A stretch of DNA of 27,126 nucleotides, taken from Spirochaetaceae bacterium. Its GTDB lineage: Bacteria; Spirochaetota; Spirochaetia; PWKH01. Each line of letters begins with the position of its first letter. Position 1 is the first letter of the stretch. The DNA lies in NCBI GenBank assembly GCA_003557605.1, contig PWNW01000057.1, positions 1 through 27,126 on the forward strand, in the 5' to 3' direction. The translations under genes and the position numbers were made by a program. Shown here piece by piece: positions 7,470 to 16,941 of this stretch. The notes below the pieces were generated by a model. That model had not been told where the DNA came from and did not search any database. It worked only from the letters and a program-made list of their open reading frames with translations.

Positions 7470-7951
7470 TTTTGTATAACTCTCCTTGCGTCCAGAAACT
7501 GCTTCAGCAGTGCTTCCTGCCGTTGAAGCATTGGATCATCCGGCCGGTAGGATGCATGGGTTTCTCCTATACAGTGAAGCATACCATGGATGATTAATCT
7601 AGGTAATTCCTCAAAAGCCGGTACATCAAATTCTCTGCAGTTTTCAAGAACGTCAGAGGGAGAAACTACCAGATCTCCCAGATGCACTGGTACAGATTCT
7701 GAAACCAGCTGCTGAATCTCTGAAAGGCTGTCAAACTGGGGAAATGAAAGCACGTCCGTTGAGCTCTTTTTATTCCGGTATACAAAATTTAGTTCCTCCA
7801 TGGCATCCTGACATGCAAAACGGAGGGTAATTGACGCTCCTTTGATCTGCAGCTGCTCAAGAAACCATGCAATGCAGTGCTCTGCAAGTTCCGGCATGTA
7901 CTGGTGGGCGGACATATCAGTTTCAACAAGCACTTCGATAGGATCTTCCAT
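7466..7951 (-). CDS. ybeY: Endoribonuclease YbeY (rRNA maturation factor)
   Basis: YbeY is a metal-dependent RNase acting in 16S rRNA 3' end processing and ribosome quality control. The protein has 161 residues. The metal site H-x3-H-x5-H is H122, H126 and H132 within IHGMLHCIGETH; most homologues read GYDH where this one has GETH, but all three His are kept. The upstream family motif STDVLSFP is at residues 64-71, and LGDLVVSP at 91-98. ATG 7951 overlaps the stop of the 7TM-HD gene by one base (TAATG), with AAAGGA about 8 nt upstream inside that gene. It overlaps the corC-like gene by 4 nt, so the three are translated as a coupled unit. Confidence 0.95.
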   Translation of the reverse strand: MEDPIEVLVETDMSAHQYMPELAEHCIAWFLEQLQIKGASITLRFACQDAMEELNFVYRNKKSSTDVLSFPQFDSLSEIQQLVSESVPVHLGDLVVSPSDVLENCREFDVPAFEELPRLIIHGMLHCIGETHASYRPDDPMLQRQEALLKQFLDARRVIQK

Positions 7952-10134
7952 TACGTTTTTCCTTTGACTGAATCAGGATAGGGAATCCGGGTGTGAAACC
8001 TTCCGGTGAGGATCACAAGAAACCGGTTTTTCACCTCCTCAAGGTCCTTCATCGACATGTCGCACGCGCTGAGCTGCCTCCGTTCAATTTTTTGTGTAAT
8101 AATGCTCCATATCAGTTTTTCAATCTTTGGAGAGGTGGTCTGCTTCAAGGTCCTCACTGCAGCATCAACGCTGTCAGCCAGCATCACCAGAGCAGCCTCC
8201 TTGGTAGTAGGAGGAGTTCCGTGATAGGAAAAATCCTTCTCATTGATTATCTCACCCTTTGCTGACGCTTTTATCGCCTCCATATAGAAGTAGTTAATCA
8301 CATCGCTTCCATGATGCTGGGCAATAACATCTACCACCTCCCGGGGAAGCTTTATCTGCTTTGCTTTTTCAATGCCGATTTTTACATGCGCCTTAATCAC
8401 TGCAGCTGAAAGGCTTGGTTTAAGCATGTCATGCTTGTTGATTCCCGTCTGATTTTCAATAAAATATTCGGGATTGTCAATCTTCCCAATATCATGGTAC
8501 AGGGCCCCTACCTTTGCAAGCAGTTTGTTTGCCCCCACTGCATCGCTGGCTGCTTCCGCCAGTTCAGCTACTGAAACTGAATGGCTGTATGTTCCCCGGG
8601 CGGTATTGATCATCCGTTTGAGCACAGGACTGTCAGTATCTGCAAGCTCCCGCAGGCGGAACACCGTGGGAAGATTAAAGGAGTGCTCAAATATAGGCAT
8701 GAGTATGATTACCATGATGCCGGTAGCAACCGCATTCAGGGCTGCTGCGGCCAGAATCCCAGCTGACTGGGAAAGGGGAATAGACTGGTGGAATATATAG
8801 ATCAGGGCAATGCAGAGATAGGATATCATCAGCTTTCCGGTTCCGAGGATCAAATCAATTCTTCGGTTGGGTTTTCGAACAAACAGAATGCCGAGAATGC
8901 CTATAATGGTAAGGAAAATTACGTCAAAAAAGGTGCTTCCAGGGATTGTACCGTACAAAGATGCGAGAAACACCGGAATGAGCACGGCAATCTGCATGTT
9001 TCCAAGCAAGGTTACCGCAAGCATGGAGAACAGCGCAACAGGATAGAAGAAAATGGTGATTTCCGTAAATGTCCGAAAAAAGAAGTAGGTTGCTCCCATG
9101 GTGTAGAGCGTAAAGGCAAACACGAAGAGTATTACCATGCTCAGGTACTGGTATTTCCTGTAGGTTCCAGGCAGCAGCAGAACGATGCTGATAAAAAACA
9201 GGGTGAAAATTATGACCGTAAACAGGCTCTGGGAAAGGATGGTCATCGGGGGCTTTGCATAGAGCTGCTGTTCAATGGCCTGCAGCTGATCAAGGGCCTC
9301 CTGGGTGACAAGAAAACCCTGCTTCACAACAATCTCCCCTTCCCCAATAACCCGGGAGACCGGACGTATCTGCTGTCTCGCCTCCTCCATGCTCATCCTG
9401 GTGGCAGTATCATCATAGAGGATGTTTGGTTCCAGGAACACTTGTGCTGCATCAAACACAGCAGGCACCAGTTCAGCAGGGATGCCCGATTGTCTTACCA
9501 GTGAATCAAGGACCAAGGGAACTTCATCAGTTGTGATGAACCGGGAAGCATCACGGGCAATGAGCTTCTGCGGCTCACTTCGCTCCAGTCCCCGGACCTT
9601 GACCGTATCGGGACTCCCGAGGGCATTGAGCTTTTCAGCGGAGATAACCCCTGCTCTGAGCATGTACCTGATGTATTCGTCGCTGAGCTGCATCACCAGC
9701 GCAATGTCCTGTACTTCAAGTTCTGCAAGCCTCCAGAGCTGTATTCGGGAAAGGTGGAGACTGAAATTCCCGATAAGCTGGTCTAAGTCCTGCCCTTCCT
9801 TCAAGGCAGCCCTCAGCGCTTCATGCCTGCTGATAATGCGGAAGACCGCATCCTGGGATACATGAAACATGGGCTGCACTGAAGCAGCGGCCTCCTGGCG
9901 CTTCAGTTCCGTTTCCCTGCTGTCTATATAGAAAATATCTCTTCTGGCATAAATGTCATGGGGAGCTGCTTCACCGGCCTTCAGTCCGTGGGGTATCTGA
10001 AGTACCCCTAGGGAAATCTGACGTTCCAGAAGAATTGGACCGGCTGCCGCTAAAGCGCAGATGAATGTGATGGAGGCAATAATCAGCCGGACGGTATGCC
10101 TGTGCCTACTTTGTTTCTGCTGTTTCATATGCAT
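7951..10134 (-). CDS. pgpH: 7TM-HD phosphohydrolase, PgpH-type (probable c-di-AMP phosphodiesterase)
   Basis: The protein has 727 residues from ATG 10134. TM1 is about 14-35, followed by a large extracytoplasmic 7TMR-HDED domain (about 36-298), seven membrane helices (about 300-485) and a cytoplasmic HD domain (about 500-700). HD-site residues visible are H518 (TYSHS), H547-D548 (LYHDIGK), H583 (KAHVKIG), H607-H608 (AQHHGS) and D654 (LADSVDA). The stretch around YFIENQTG closely follows Listeria PgpH, which hydrolyses cyclic di-AMP; that activity is inferred here. The start is uncertain: TTG at 10137, ATG at 10134 and ATG at 10128 are in a row without a good Shine-Dalgarno. It overlaps phoH by 29 nt and ybeY by 1 nt, the common phoH-HD-ybeY order. 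Confidence 0.93.
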   Translation of the reverse strand: MHMKQQKQSRHRHTVRLIIASITFICALAAAGPILLERQISLGVLQIPHGLKAGEAAPHDIYARRDIFYIDSRETELKRQEAAASVQPMFHVSQDAVFRIISRHEALRAALKEGQDLDQLIGNFSLHLSRIQLWRLAELEVQDIALVMQLSDEYIRYMLRAGVISAEKLNALGSPDTVKVRGLERSEPQKLIARDASRFITTDEVPLVLDSLVRQSGIPAELVPAVFDAAQVFLEPNILYDDTATRMSMEEARQQIRPVSRVIGEGEIVVKQGFLVTQEALDQLQAIEQQLYAKPPMTILSQSLFTVIIFTLFFISIVLLLPGTYRKYQYLSMVILFVFAFTLYTMGATYFFFRTFTEITIFFYPVALFSMLAVTLLGNMQIAVLIPVFLASLYGTIPGSTFFDVIFLTIIGILGILFVRKPNRRIDLILGTGKLMISYLCIALIYIFHQSIPLSQSAGILAAAALNAVATGIMVIILMPIFEHSFNLPTVFRLRELADTDSPVLKRMINTARGTYSHSVSVAELAEAASDAVGANKLLAKVGALYHDIGKIDNPEYFIENQTGINKHDMLKPSLSAAVIKAHVKIGIEKAKQIKLPREVVDVIAQHHGSDVINYFYMEAIKASAKGEIINEKDFSYHGTPPTTKEAALVMLADSVDAAVRTLKQTTSPKIEKLIWSIITQKIERRQLSACDMSMKDLEEVKNRFLVILTGRFHTRIPYPDSVKGKT

Positions 10135-11059
10135 CAATAATTTTCTGGATCAGAGGATGCCGAATTACATCCCTTGAGGTAAAGAAGGAAAACCCGATTT
10201 CGGGTATTGCATGGAGCACGTCTATGACATGTCGAAGCCCCGAGTCAATCCGCTTGGGCAGATCAATCTGGGTTACATCACCAGTCACCACCATACGTGA
10301 ACCGGCACCCATACGGGTAAGAAACATCTTCATCTGTTCTTTCGTGGTATTCTGCGCCTCATCAAGGATGATGAAGCAGTTTGTCAGGTTTCTGCCCCGC
10401 ATATATGCCAAAGGAGCTACTTCTATCACTCCGTTTTCCTCAAACTTTCTAATGGTGCTCAAAGGCATCATCATTTCCAAGGCATCATAAAGAGGTCTGA
10501 GATATGGACTGATTTTCTGGGACAGGTCACCGGGAAGAAATCCGAGATTCTCCCCTGCTTCAACAACCGGTCTTGTGAGAATAAGCTTATGTTTCTTATG
10601 ATTCAGTATCTGCTCAGTCGCCATGGCAATGGCAAGGAATGTCTTTCCGGTCCCTGCAGGACCTATACCGAAAACTATATCTTTTCTGTTCATATCCATC
10701 AGATATTCGCTCTGGTGGGCGTTTTTCGGATAGATGGAAGGTCCTGAAGGAACTTGAATGGAAATATTCAGATATGATGCTATCTGATCACTGCTTTTTG
10801 AAGCCGTGAGATCCTCAAGGGTCTGGATAACCCATTTATCCAGGGACCTTCCTCCCCGATGAAGTTTCTGCAGATGGGCTATCATCTGGGTAAACCGTGA
10901 TTCCTGCTCATCAGTTTCATCAACAAGCACCAGTTCATTTCCTCGGGAGAACACCTCTGTTCCGAGAATTCTTGACATAAGCTTTAAATGTGAATCATGG
11001 GGCCCGCACAACGCACGGAGTTCTGATATATCTTCAATTACCAACTGCAATCTGTTCAC
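10106..11059 (-). CDS. phoH: PhoH-family ATPase (PhoH/YbeZ)
   Basis: The protein has 317 residues. A small KH-like N-terminal region (about 1-75) precedes the PhoH P-loop ATPase domain. Walker A is GPAGTGKT (133-140) and Walker B IILDEAQN (230-237), with TRPVVEAGE, LGFLPGD and the arginine motif VTGDVTQIDLP also present. YbeZ-type members pair with YbeY and are thought to act on structured RNA; the neighbouring ybeY supports this. The start is GTG 11059; the next in-frame ATG is at residue 28, inside the conserved N-terminus. A 64 nt gap separates it from the lptD-like gene, and its end overlaps the 7TM-HD gene. Confidence 0.96.
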   Translation of the reverse strand: MNRLQLVIEDISELRALCGPHDSHLKLMSRILGTEVFSRGNELVLVDETDEQESRFTQMIAHLQKLHRGGRSLDKWVIQTLEDLTASKSSDQIASYLNISIQVPSGPSIYPKNAHQSEYLMDMNRKDIVFGIGPAGTGKTFLAIAMATEQILNHKKHKLILTRPVVEAGENLGFLPGDLSQKISPYLRPLYDALEMMMPLSTIRKFEENGVIEVAPLAYMRGRNLTNCFIILDEAQNTTKEQMKMFLTRMGAGSRMVVTGDVTQIDLPKRIDSGLRHVIDVLHAIPEIGFSFFTSRDVIRHPLIQKIIDAYETAETK

Positions 11060-11079
11060 CTCAGCCTGGATATTTCAGC

Positions 11080-11108
11080 ATTTTCCCGGGAAGATCATAA
11101 AAGGTCAA
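11080..11108 (-). promoter_or_regulatory. Weak candidate promoter upstream of phoH
   Basis: In the 64 nt gap the minus strand has TTGACC (11103-11108, five of six), a 17 nt spacer and GAAAAT (11080-11085, four of six). It is the only sizeable gap in this gene series, so a promoter here is plausible, but the -10 is poor. Confidence 0.25.
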
Positions 11109-11123
11109 CCCTCTGTAAAGCTG

Positions 11124-14100
11124 TTAGAATTCAGTTCTCTCCTCAAACTGAAGCAACGGTATATGCTTCCACTGCAGATAGACCTGAAGACGGTTCACGA
11201 GATTCAATGATCCGCCGACCATTTCTACAGTTCCTTTCACCGAAGCATGGAGATCCCAGTCCGGCATATAATGCACTGCTTTCAATTCATAGGCATCAAT
11301 GTTAAAAGGTGATCTTCTCCGTGCCTGCAGGTCCCCGAACCTGAAGGAATCTATAATGTCAGGAAACAGGGACAGGGGATCATCAATATACTTTCCCGGA
11401 TTCCTGTGATATGACCTTGAAGTAAAGGTAAGGGAAAGAAACTCCTCAATCCTGAATCCAAGGGTGAAGGACAAACTCAGATTGTCGCTGAAGTCCTGCA
11501 CCCTGTCTATGCTGAGATCTGCTTCAGCTGATGAGATAAACCTGATGCGGTTTTTCCACAAGGTAATGTCAGGAAATGGCTGTGATACCTTGAACCGTAC
11601 ATTGGTCACTTCGTAGGATGCTCCTTGATCAACCCAGTCCTGAACAACCCGCAGTGATGCAGAGCTGTACTTGAGATTCATGGTGTAGGGACCGATTAAG
11701 TGATGGGGATATTCGCTGCCGAAAAGAAATCTGTGGTCTGAGGAAAGACCAAAAAACTTCGTCTGAAGCTGAGAGTCACCCTTCCAGCTGTCCTCTTCAT
11801 GATTAAATGAGATTCTCTGGGTAAATATGTTGCCGCTGTCATACCGATACCTCAGCATACCCGAAGATGCGGTGATACCCCGGTTGTCTTCCAGGGTGTA
11901 TCGTGTCTCACCCTGAAGGGTCCAGGAGTTTCTTGTGAATGTGAGCCGAGGTGACAGTGAAAGGTCAAGCGGTGGAAGCACCAGGGTAAGACGTGCAGCA
12001 AGAGAAGAGTCATATCTGGGCATATTCCATGTGTAGTTATAGGCAATATCATGATCTTTGATCTGCTCAGGGGTCCAGGACAGTGTACGGATGTTCATGT
12101 CATCGGGATCATCATAGAGAAATCTGCTGTAGTACAGTTCTGAATTAAGCCGGTAGGTCAGTCCCAGCGTTGGAAGCACGGTCCTGAAATCATGCAGCAC
12201 ATTGATGTAGGAAGATGAGAAATCTGCTGCCTGCCTGTCACCGAAGGGACGGTCAAAGTAGTGAACCCGGGTCTTAAGAGCTGAAGTAATATCGATAGAA
12301 TTATCCAGAAACAAAGCTTTTCCGGTAAGAGCGTGGTTCATCCTTGAACTGAGCCTCCCCTGTTCAGCGGCTTCATCTTCAGAAACTGGAAAGCTCATGG
12401 ATGCAGTATGATCAAAGGTATAGGAAAACTTCACCGAATTTGGCACATACCGTTTGGAAGCAGCAGCAGGAACGGTCCTGTCAGGCTGCAAAGGCTGATC
12501 AAAAGAAATTTTTTCCTGCACTTCTTCGTTTCCGTATGGATCTTCAATTATGGAAAATATGCTGTATGGAGGAGGCATTTTCTCATGCTTAGCTGCAGGC
12601 GGCTGCTGAGACTCTACTGATAACAGGGTCCCGTTGATTCGGTATGAAATACTGGGAGCAGTAAGCACGTTCGGTTTAAATACCCTGTTACCCTGAACAT
12701 CCTCAATGCGCCAGTTCAGGCCTGCAGACAAGTCCCTGATCTGGAACAGCTCAACAAGAGATCCTGGTGAATTGGTTATCCGGTAAGAACCGCTGAATTT
12801 CCAGTCCAGGCTTTGTCTGATGCGGTATGCTGAGGGCCAGTCAGTTTCACTCCTGGTCAGGTGATCTAAGGAAAAGTATTCGAAACGGTTCATGAAATCA
12901 CGGGTAAATTCACGCTGCGTCGCATAGGGAAGATCAACGGAAAACTTCAAGTTGTTTCGGTCGTACTGAAAACTGAGATCAAAAAACCCTCCGAAATTCT
13001 CATAGGGGAGATCTATCTCAAATTCCTGACGCTGCTGACCGAAGGAGAGACCGCTTTTGAAGGAGAACCTGTTCAATCCGATAAAATTACGCTGGAATAC
13101 TTCATATCCCATAAACACCTCGGCAGGGTCAGGTTCAGTTCCTCCGTATACATCAGCCATAATCCTCTGGAATCCTTCGGTTTTTTCCCCCTCACCGGTT
13201 TTGTAGGTACGGGAAAAAGGGTCCTTCACTCCGGCAGTCTCACGGGAAGCCTGGTCAAGGAAGAACTGGAAAATACTTGCTTCGCCCTCCTGCTCCGGTT
13301 CAGGAGATCCGGAGAGATAGAGAGTGTTCTGGGAGAAAAAACCCCTCACGCTGTCATATCCGATCACTGGGTGAAACAGAAAGGTCCTTGAAGGATAATA
13401 CAGATAGGGAAGATAGAATACAGGAATCCGTCCGATGTACAGAGTTGCCCCCGCAAGGGTGAGGTCCCCTGAGGGAAGAAGTCTCAGACGGGAAGCACGG
13501 ACGGAGAAATAGGGATCATCCTCCCTGGTGCTCACCATGCCCCGCTCAATCAGAATGTCTTCCTGGTCCCTGAGTACAATTCTCTCCCCTGTAAGGAAAA
13601 ACCTGCCGCCTTCGTCATCGGAAAACACTGCGGTGCTTCCTTTTACCGCAGAGGTAATCTCCTGAAGCGAGAACATTACCGCATCGGCATAGAGGGCCTC
13701 AGCGGGAATAAGCTGCTCAAGCACGGTATCAATATTTCCTGCGGCATAGAGCATGCGATGCTTCTCATCAATAATGACCAAATCAGCGGTAAGATCTATC
13801 GGCTGGTCTCCCTCAACAAGCAGGTCTACATTTCCTCTGAATATGATAATGCTTCTCTCTTCATCCCGGAGGGTGAATGCCTGATCAGCACGGTGAAGCA
13901 CAACCGCCTGGTCCTCTTCAGAAGCTGTGACCCTTTGAGCAATATCATCAACTTTGTCAAAGATCATTCTTCGCAGACGGGCTTCATCACGTACCGGTTC
14001 AATACCCAGCTGTTCTGCGATGATCAGCAGCTCCTCCAGGGATGCAGTTTCCGCCTCAAAACGGGTATAGGCACCTGCGGAAGGGAATACCGCCAGGAAC

Positions 14101-14138
14101 ACAAGCAGCAGACATATGAAGAGGTTACGGAAGTACAT
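11124..14138 (-). CDS. lptD: LptD-like outer-membrane beta-barrel protein
   Basis: The protein has 1004 residues, longer than the enteric LptD of roughly 780. A signal peptide spans about 1-23. A helical segment (about 31-68) precedes the OstA/LptA-like beta-jellyroll region (about 78-215), where RASRLRLLPSGDLTLAG and then IGRIPVFYLPYLYYP are the family's signature. The rest is alternating beta-rich sequence ending in aromatic Phe (EERTEF), as expected for an outer-membrane barrel. LptD inserts lipopolysaccharide in the outer leaflet; whether this organism makes LPS is unknown, so the substrate is open. The mature part has no cysteine at all, unlike E. coli LptD, which needs disulfides. ATG 14138 overlaps the end of uvrA by 14 nt, so they are likely cotranscribed. 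Confidence 0.88.
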   Translation of the reverse strand: MYFRNLFICLLLVFLAVFPSAGAYTRFEAETASLEELLIIAEQLGIEPVRDEARLRRMIFDKVDDIAQRVTASEEDQAVVLHRADQAFTLRDEERSIIIFRGNVDLLVEGDQPIDLTADLVIIDEKHRMLYAAGNIDTVLEQLIPAEALYADAVMFSLQEITSAVKGSTAVFSDDEGGRFFLTGERIVLRDQEDILIERGMVSTREDDPYFSVRASRLRLLPSGDLTLAGATLYIGRIPVFYLPYLYYPSRTFLFHPVIGYDSVRGFFSQNTLYLSGSPEPEQEGEASIFQFFLDQASRETAGVKDPFSRTYKTGEGEKTEGFQRIMADVYGGTEPDPAEVFMGYEVFQRNFIGLNRFSFKSGLSFGQQRQEFEIDLPYENFGGFFDLSFQYDRNNLKFSVDLPYATQREFTRDFMNRFEYFSLDHLTRSETDWPSAYRIRQSLDWKFSGSYRITNSPGSLVELFQIRDLSAGLNWRIEDVQGNRVFKPNVLTAPSISYRINGTLLSVESQQPPAAKHEKMPPPYSIFSIIEDPYGNEEVQEKISFDQPLQPDRTVPAAASKRYVPNSVKFSYTFDHTASMSFPVSEDEAAEQGRLSSRMNHALTGKALFLDNSIDITSALKTRVHYFDRPFGDRQAADFSSSYINVLHDFRTVLPTLGLTYRLNSELYYSRFLYDDPDDMNIRTLSWTPEQIKDHDIAYNYTWNMPRYDSSLAARLTLVLPPLDLSLSPRLTFTRNSWTLQGETRYTLEDNRGITASSGMLRYRYDSGNIFTQRISFNHEEDSWKGDSQLQTKFFGLSSDHRFLFGSEYPHHLIGPYTMNLKYSSASLRVVQDWVDQGASYEVTNVRFKVSQPFPDITLWKNRIRFISSAEADLSIDRVQDFSDNLSLSFTLGFRIEEFLSLTFTSRSYHRNPGKYIDDPLSLFPDIIDSFRFGDLQARRRSPFNIDAYELKAVHYMPDWDLHASVKGTVEMVGGSLNLVNRLQVYLQWKHIPLLQFEERTEF

Positions 14139-16941
14139 CTTTTACATAATATCCCGTATATGATTCCGTGCAAGAGGAAATATCCTCAGGGGTTCCCTGG
14201 AACAGTACCTGACCTCCCAAATCTCCTCCCTCAGGCCCAAGGTCTATGATGTAGTCTGCATGCTTAATGATGTCAAGGTTATGTTCGATTACCGTAACCG
14301 TATTGCCCAGGGATACAAGCCGCTGAAGCACTTCAAGAAGCTTTCTGACATCCTCAAAGTGGAGTCCCGTGGTGGGTTCATCAAGTATGAACAGTGTCTT
14401 CCCGGTATTCCTCTTTGAAAGCTCCAGGGAAAGCTTTACACGCTGCGCTTCACCTCCCGAAAGGGTCAATGCTGACTGGCCAAGCTTAATGTAGCCCAGT
14501 CCAACGGAATGCAGGGTTGAAAGCTTGCGCTTTACCGCTGGTATCGCAGAGAAGAACTCAAGGGCTTCCTCAACACTCATCTCCAGAACGTCATGGATGT
14601 TCTTTCCCCGGTAACGAATCTCTAAGGTTTCCTTATTAAAGCGTTTTCCCTTGCAGACATCGCAGGTAACATATACATCAGGAAGAAAATGCATCTCGAT
14701 CTTCAGTGTTCCGTCTCCCTGGCAGTGCTCACACCTGCCCCCCTTGACATTGAAGGAAAACCTTCCAGGCTTGTAACCCCGTGCCTTGGAATCCGGAAGT
14801 GATGAAAAGAGATCACGGATCGGAGTAAAGGCACCAACGTAGGTTGCAGGATTTGATCGCGGAGTTCTGCCAATGGGGTCCTGATCAATGTTGACGATTG
14901 AATCAATGTGCTCAATACCTTCGATACTCCCATGCCTGCCCACCGGAAGTCTCGTGCGGTTCAGGCGGTTATGTACTGCAGGATAGATAATTTCATTCAG
15001 GAGTGTTGATTTTCCCGATCCAGATACCCCTGTTATGACAGCAAATACCCCAAGGGGAATGGTGACGTCAATATACTTGAGGTTATGTTCTGCAGCGGAA
15101 ATCACCTTAATACAGGCACCGTTTCCGTTCCGGCGGCTTTCAGGCAGGGGAATAACAGTTCTGCCGCTGAGATAATTCCCTGTTAAGCTGGAAGGATTTG
15201 CAGTAATCTCCTCAGGGGTCCCTTCAGCAGTAATATATCCCCCATGTTCCCCGGCACCGGGACCAAGATCAACAATGTAGTCTGCGGCAAGCAAGGTCGC
15301 CTCATCATGCTCCACCACAATCAGCGTGTTTCCGAGGTCACGGAGACGCTTCAGGGTATCGAGCAGCTTATTGTTGTCACGCTGGTGGAGCCCTATGGAG
15401 GGTTCATCAAGCACATAGAGCACCCCGGTGAGGGATGACCCGATCTGTGTGGCAAGCCTGATTCTCTGGGCCTCACCGCCTGAAAGGGTTGATGCTATTC
15501 TGTCCAGAGTGAGGTATGACAGCCCCACATTCTGCAGAAATGTCAGGCGGCTGGTTATCTCCTTGAGTATCTGCCGTGAAATTTTTTCTTCAGTTTCGGT
15601 AATCTTCAATGCAGTAAAGAATGTGAGAGAGGCCTCAACAGAGAGCGAGGAGGCCTGGTGAATACTGGACTCCCCCACAAGCACCCCAAGGCTTTCCTTT
15701 CGCAGCCTGGTGCCCCCGCAGGCTTCACAAGGACGGTTGGTCATGAATTTTTCCAGCCACTGACGTATGCCCATGGATGAAGTTTCATAGTATCTTCGTC
15801 TCAGATCTTGGATGATGCCTTTGTAGACCGTGTCATATTCATAATACCCCCGGTTCTGTTCCTTTACATACTGTACATGAATAGTGTCGCCGCTGCCGTT
15901 GAGGATTTTGGAAAACACTTCATCAGGGATTTCCTCAAAGGGAGTGTCCAGGGTGAATCCGTACCGTGATGCAATGGCGGAAAAAATGCTCTTATGCCAG
16001 GCGGCTTCAGGATTTGCAGTAGCCACAGCGCCTTGATTGAAGGACTTCTTCCTGTCAGGAATGATAAGATCGGGATCAAACTCAGTCTTGGTTCCGATCC
16101 CGTGACATTCAGGACAAGCACCGTAGGGATTGTTGAAGGAGAACATTCTCGGCTGAAGTTCAGGAATGCTGATACCGCATTCTGCACATGAATTTTTTTC
16201 TGAAAACACAGTCATGGATTCATCCTGGACTGAAAGCACCGCAGCAATTCCGTCAGTCACCTCAAGTGCTGTTTCCAAAGAGTCTGCCAAACGCTTCCTG
16301 ACGCTTTCAGAAAGCACGATCCTGTCTACAACAATTTCCACAGTATGCTTGTACTGCTTGTCAAGGACAATCTGCTCATCCAGGTTTCTCAGCTCACCGT
16401 TGACCCGTACCCGGACAAATCCTGAACGCTTGGCAAGGTCAAACACCTGCTTATGCTCCCCTTTCCTGCCCCTCACAAGGGGTGCAAGAATCATAATCCT
16501 TGTGCCCTCACCCATCGAAAATATCTGCTCAATGATCTGGTCAACAGACTGCTCCCGAATTTCTTTTCCGCATTCAGGACAGTGGGGATGGCCGATTCTG
16601 GCCCAGAGAAGACGGTAGTAATCATAAATTTCGGTTACAGTTCCAACCGTTGATCTTGGATTTCTGTGGGTCGTTTTCTGTTCAATGGAAATTGCCGGAG
16701 AGAGTCCTTCAATGTAGTCCACGTCGGGCTTTTCAATTCTTCCGAGAAACTGTCTTGCATATGCCGAAAGAGATTCAACATACCGTCTTTGCCCTTCAGC
16801 AAAAATGGTGTCAAATGCAAGAGATGACTTCCCCGAACCGCTGATACCTGATATTACAATCAGTGAGTCCCGGTCCAGCTGAAGGTTAATATTCTTCAGG
16901 TTGTGCTCCCTGGCTCCTTGGATGATCAGCTTTTTACTCAT
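14125..16941 (-). CDS. uvrA: Excinuclease ABC subunit A
   Basis: UvrA recognises DNA lesions with UvrB in nucleotide excision repair. The protein has 938 residues from ATG 16941. First ATPase: Walker A GISGSGKS (32-39), signature LSGGE (486-490) and LDEPSIGLH. Second: Walker A GVSGSGKS (638-645), then signature LSGGEAQR and ILDEPTTGLH. Zinc-module cysteine pairs are at about 252/255 with 276/279 and at 737/740 with 760/763. I chose MSKKLIIQGAREHNL as the start because it matches the family; longer in-frame starts at 16947 and 16968 add residues with no similarity. The start overlaps the ispG stop by 8 nt (ATGAGTAA) and the 3' end overlaps the lptD-like gene by 14 nt. Confidence 0.98.
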   Translation of the reverse strand: MSKKLIIQGAREHNLKNINLQLDRDSLIVISGISGSGKSSLAFDTIFAEGQRRYVESLSAYARQFLGRIEKPDVDYIEGLSPAISIEQKTTHRNPRSTVGTVTEIYDYYRLLWARIGHPHCPECGKEIREQSVDQIIEQIFSMGEGTRIMILAPLVRGRKGEHKQVFDLAKRSGFVRVRVNGELRNLDEQIVLDKQYKHTVEIVVDRIVLSESVRKRLADSLETALEVTDGIAAVLSVQDESMTVFSEKNSCAECGISIPELQPRMFSFNNPYGACPECHGIGTKTEFDPDLIIPDRKKSFNQGAVATANPEAAWHKSIFSAIASRYGFTLDTPFEEIPDEVFSKILNGSGDTIHVQYVKEQNRGYYEYDTVYKGIIQDLRRRYYETSSMGIRQWLEKFMTNRPCEACGGTRLRKESLGVLVGESSIHQASSLSVEASLTFFTALKITETEEKISRQILKEITSRLTFLQNVGLSYLTLDRIASTLSGGEAQRIRLATQIGSSLTGVLYVLDEPSIGLHQRDNNKLLDTLKRLRDLGNTLIVVEHDEATLLAADYIVDLGPGAGEHGGYITAEGTPEEITANPSSLTGNYLSGRTVIPLPESRRNGNGACIKVISAAEHNLKYIDVTIPLGVFAVITGVSGSGKSTLLNEIIYPAVHNRLNRTRLPVGRHGSIEGIEHIDSIVNIDQDPIGRTPRSNPATYVGAFTPIRDLFSSLPDSKARGYKPGRFSFNVKGGRCEHCQGDGTLKIEMHFLPDVYVTCDVCKGKRFNKETLEIRYRGKNIHDVLEMSVEEALEFFSAIPAVKRKLSTLHSVGLGYIKLGQSALTLSGGEAQRVKLSLELSKRNTGKTLFILDEPTTGLHFEDVRKLLEVLQRLVSLGNTVTVIEHNLDIIKHADYIIDLGPEGGDLGGQVLFQGTPEDISSCTESYTGYYVKDVLP

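Noticed and set aside
8788..9504. Plus-strand open frame of 238 codons
   Set aside because: It is antisense to the membrane part of the 7TM-HD gene; the highly charged, low-complexity product is the usual shadow of hydrophobic codons.
13758..14249. Plus-strand open frame of 163 codons spanning the uvrA/lptD junction
   Set aside because: It is antisense to two well-supported genes and shows no domain.
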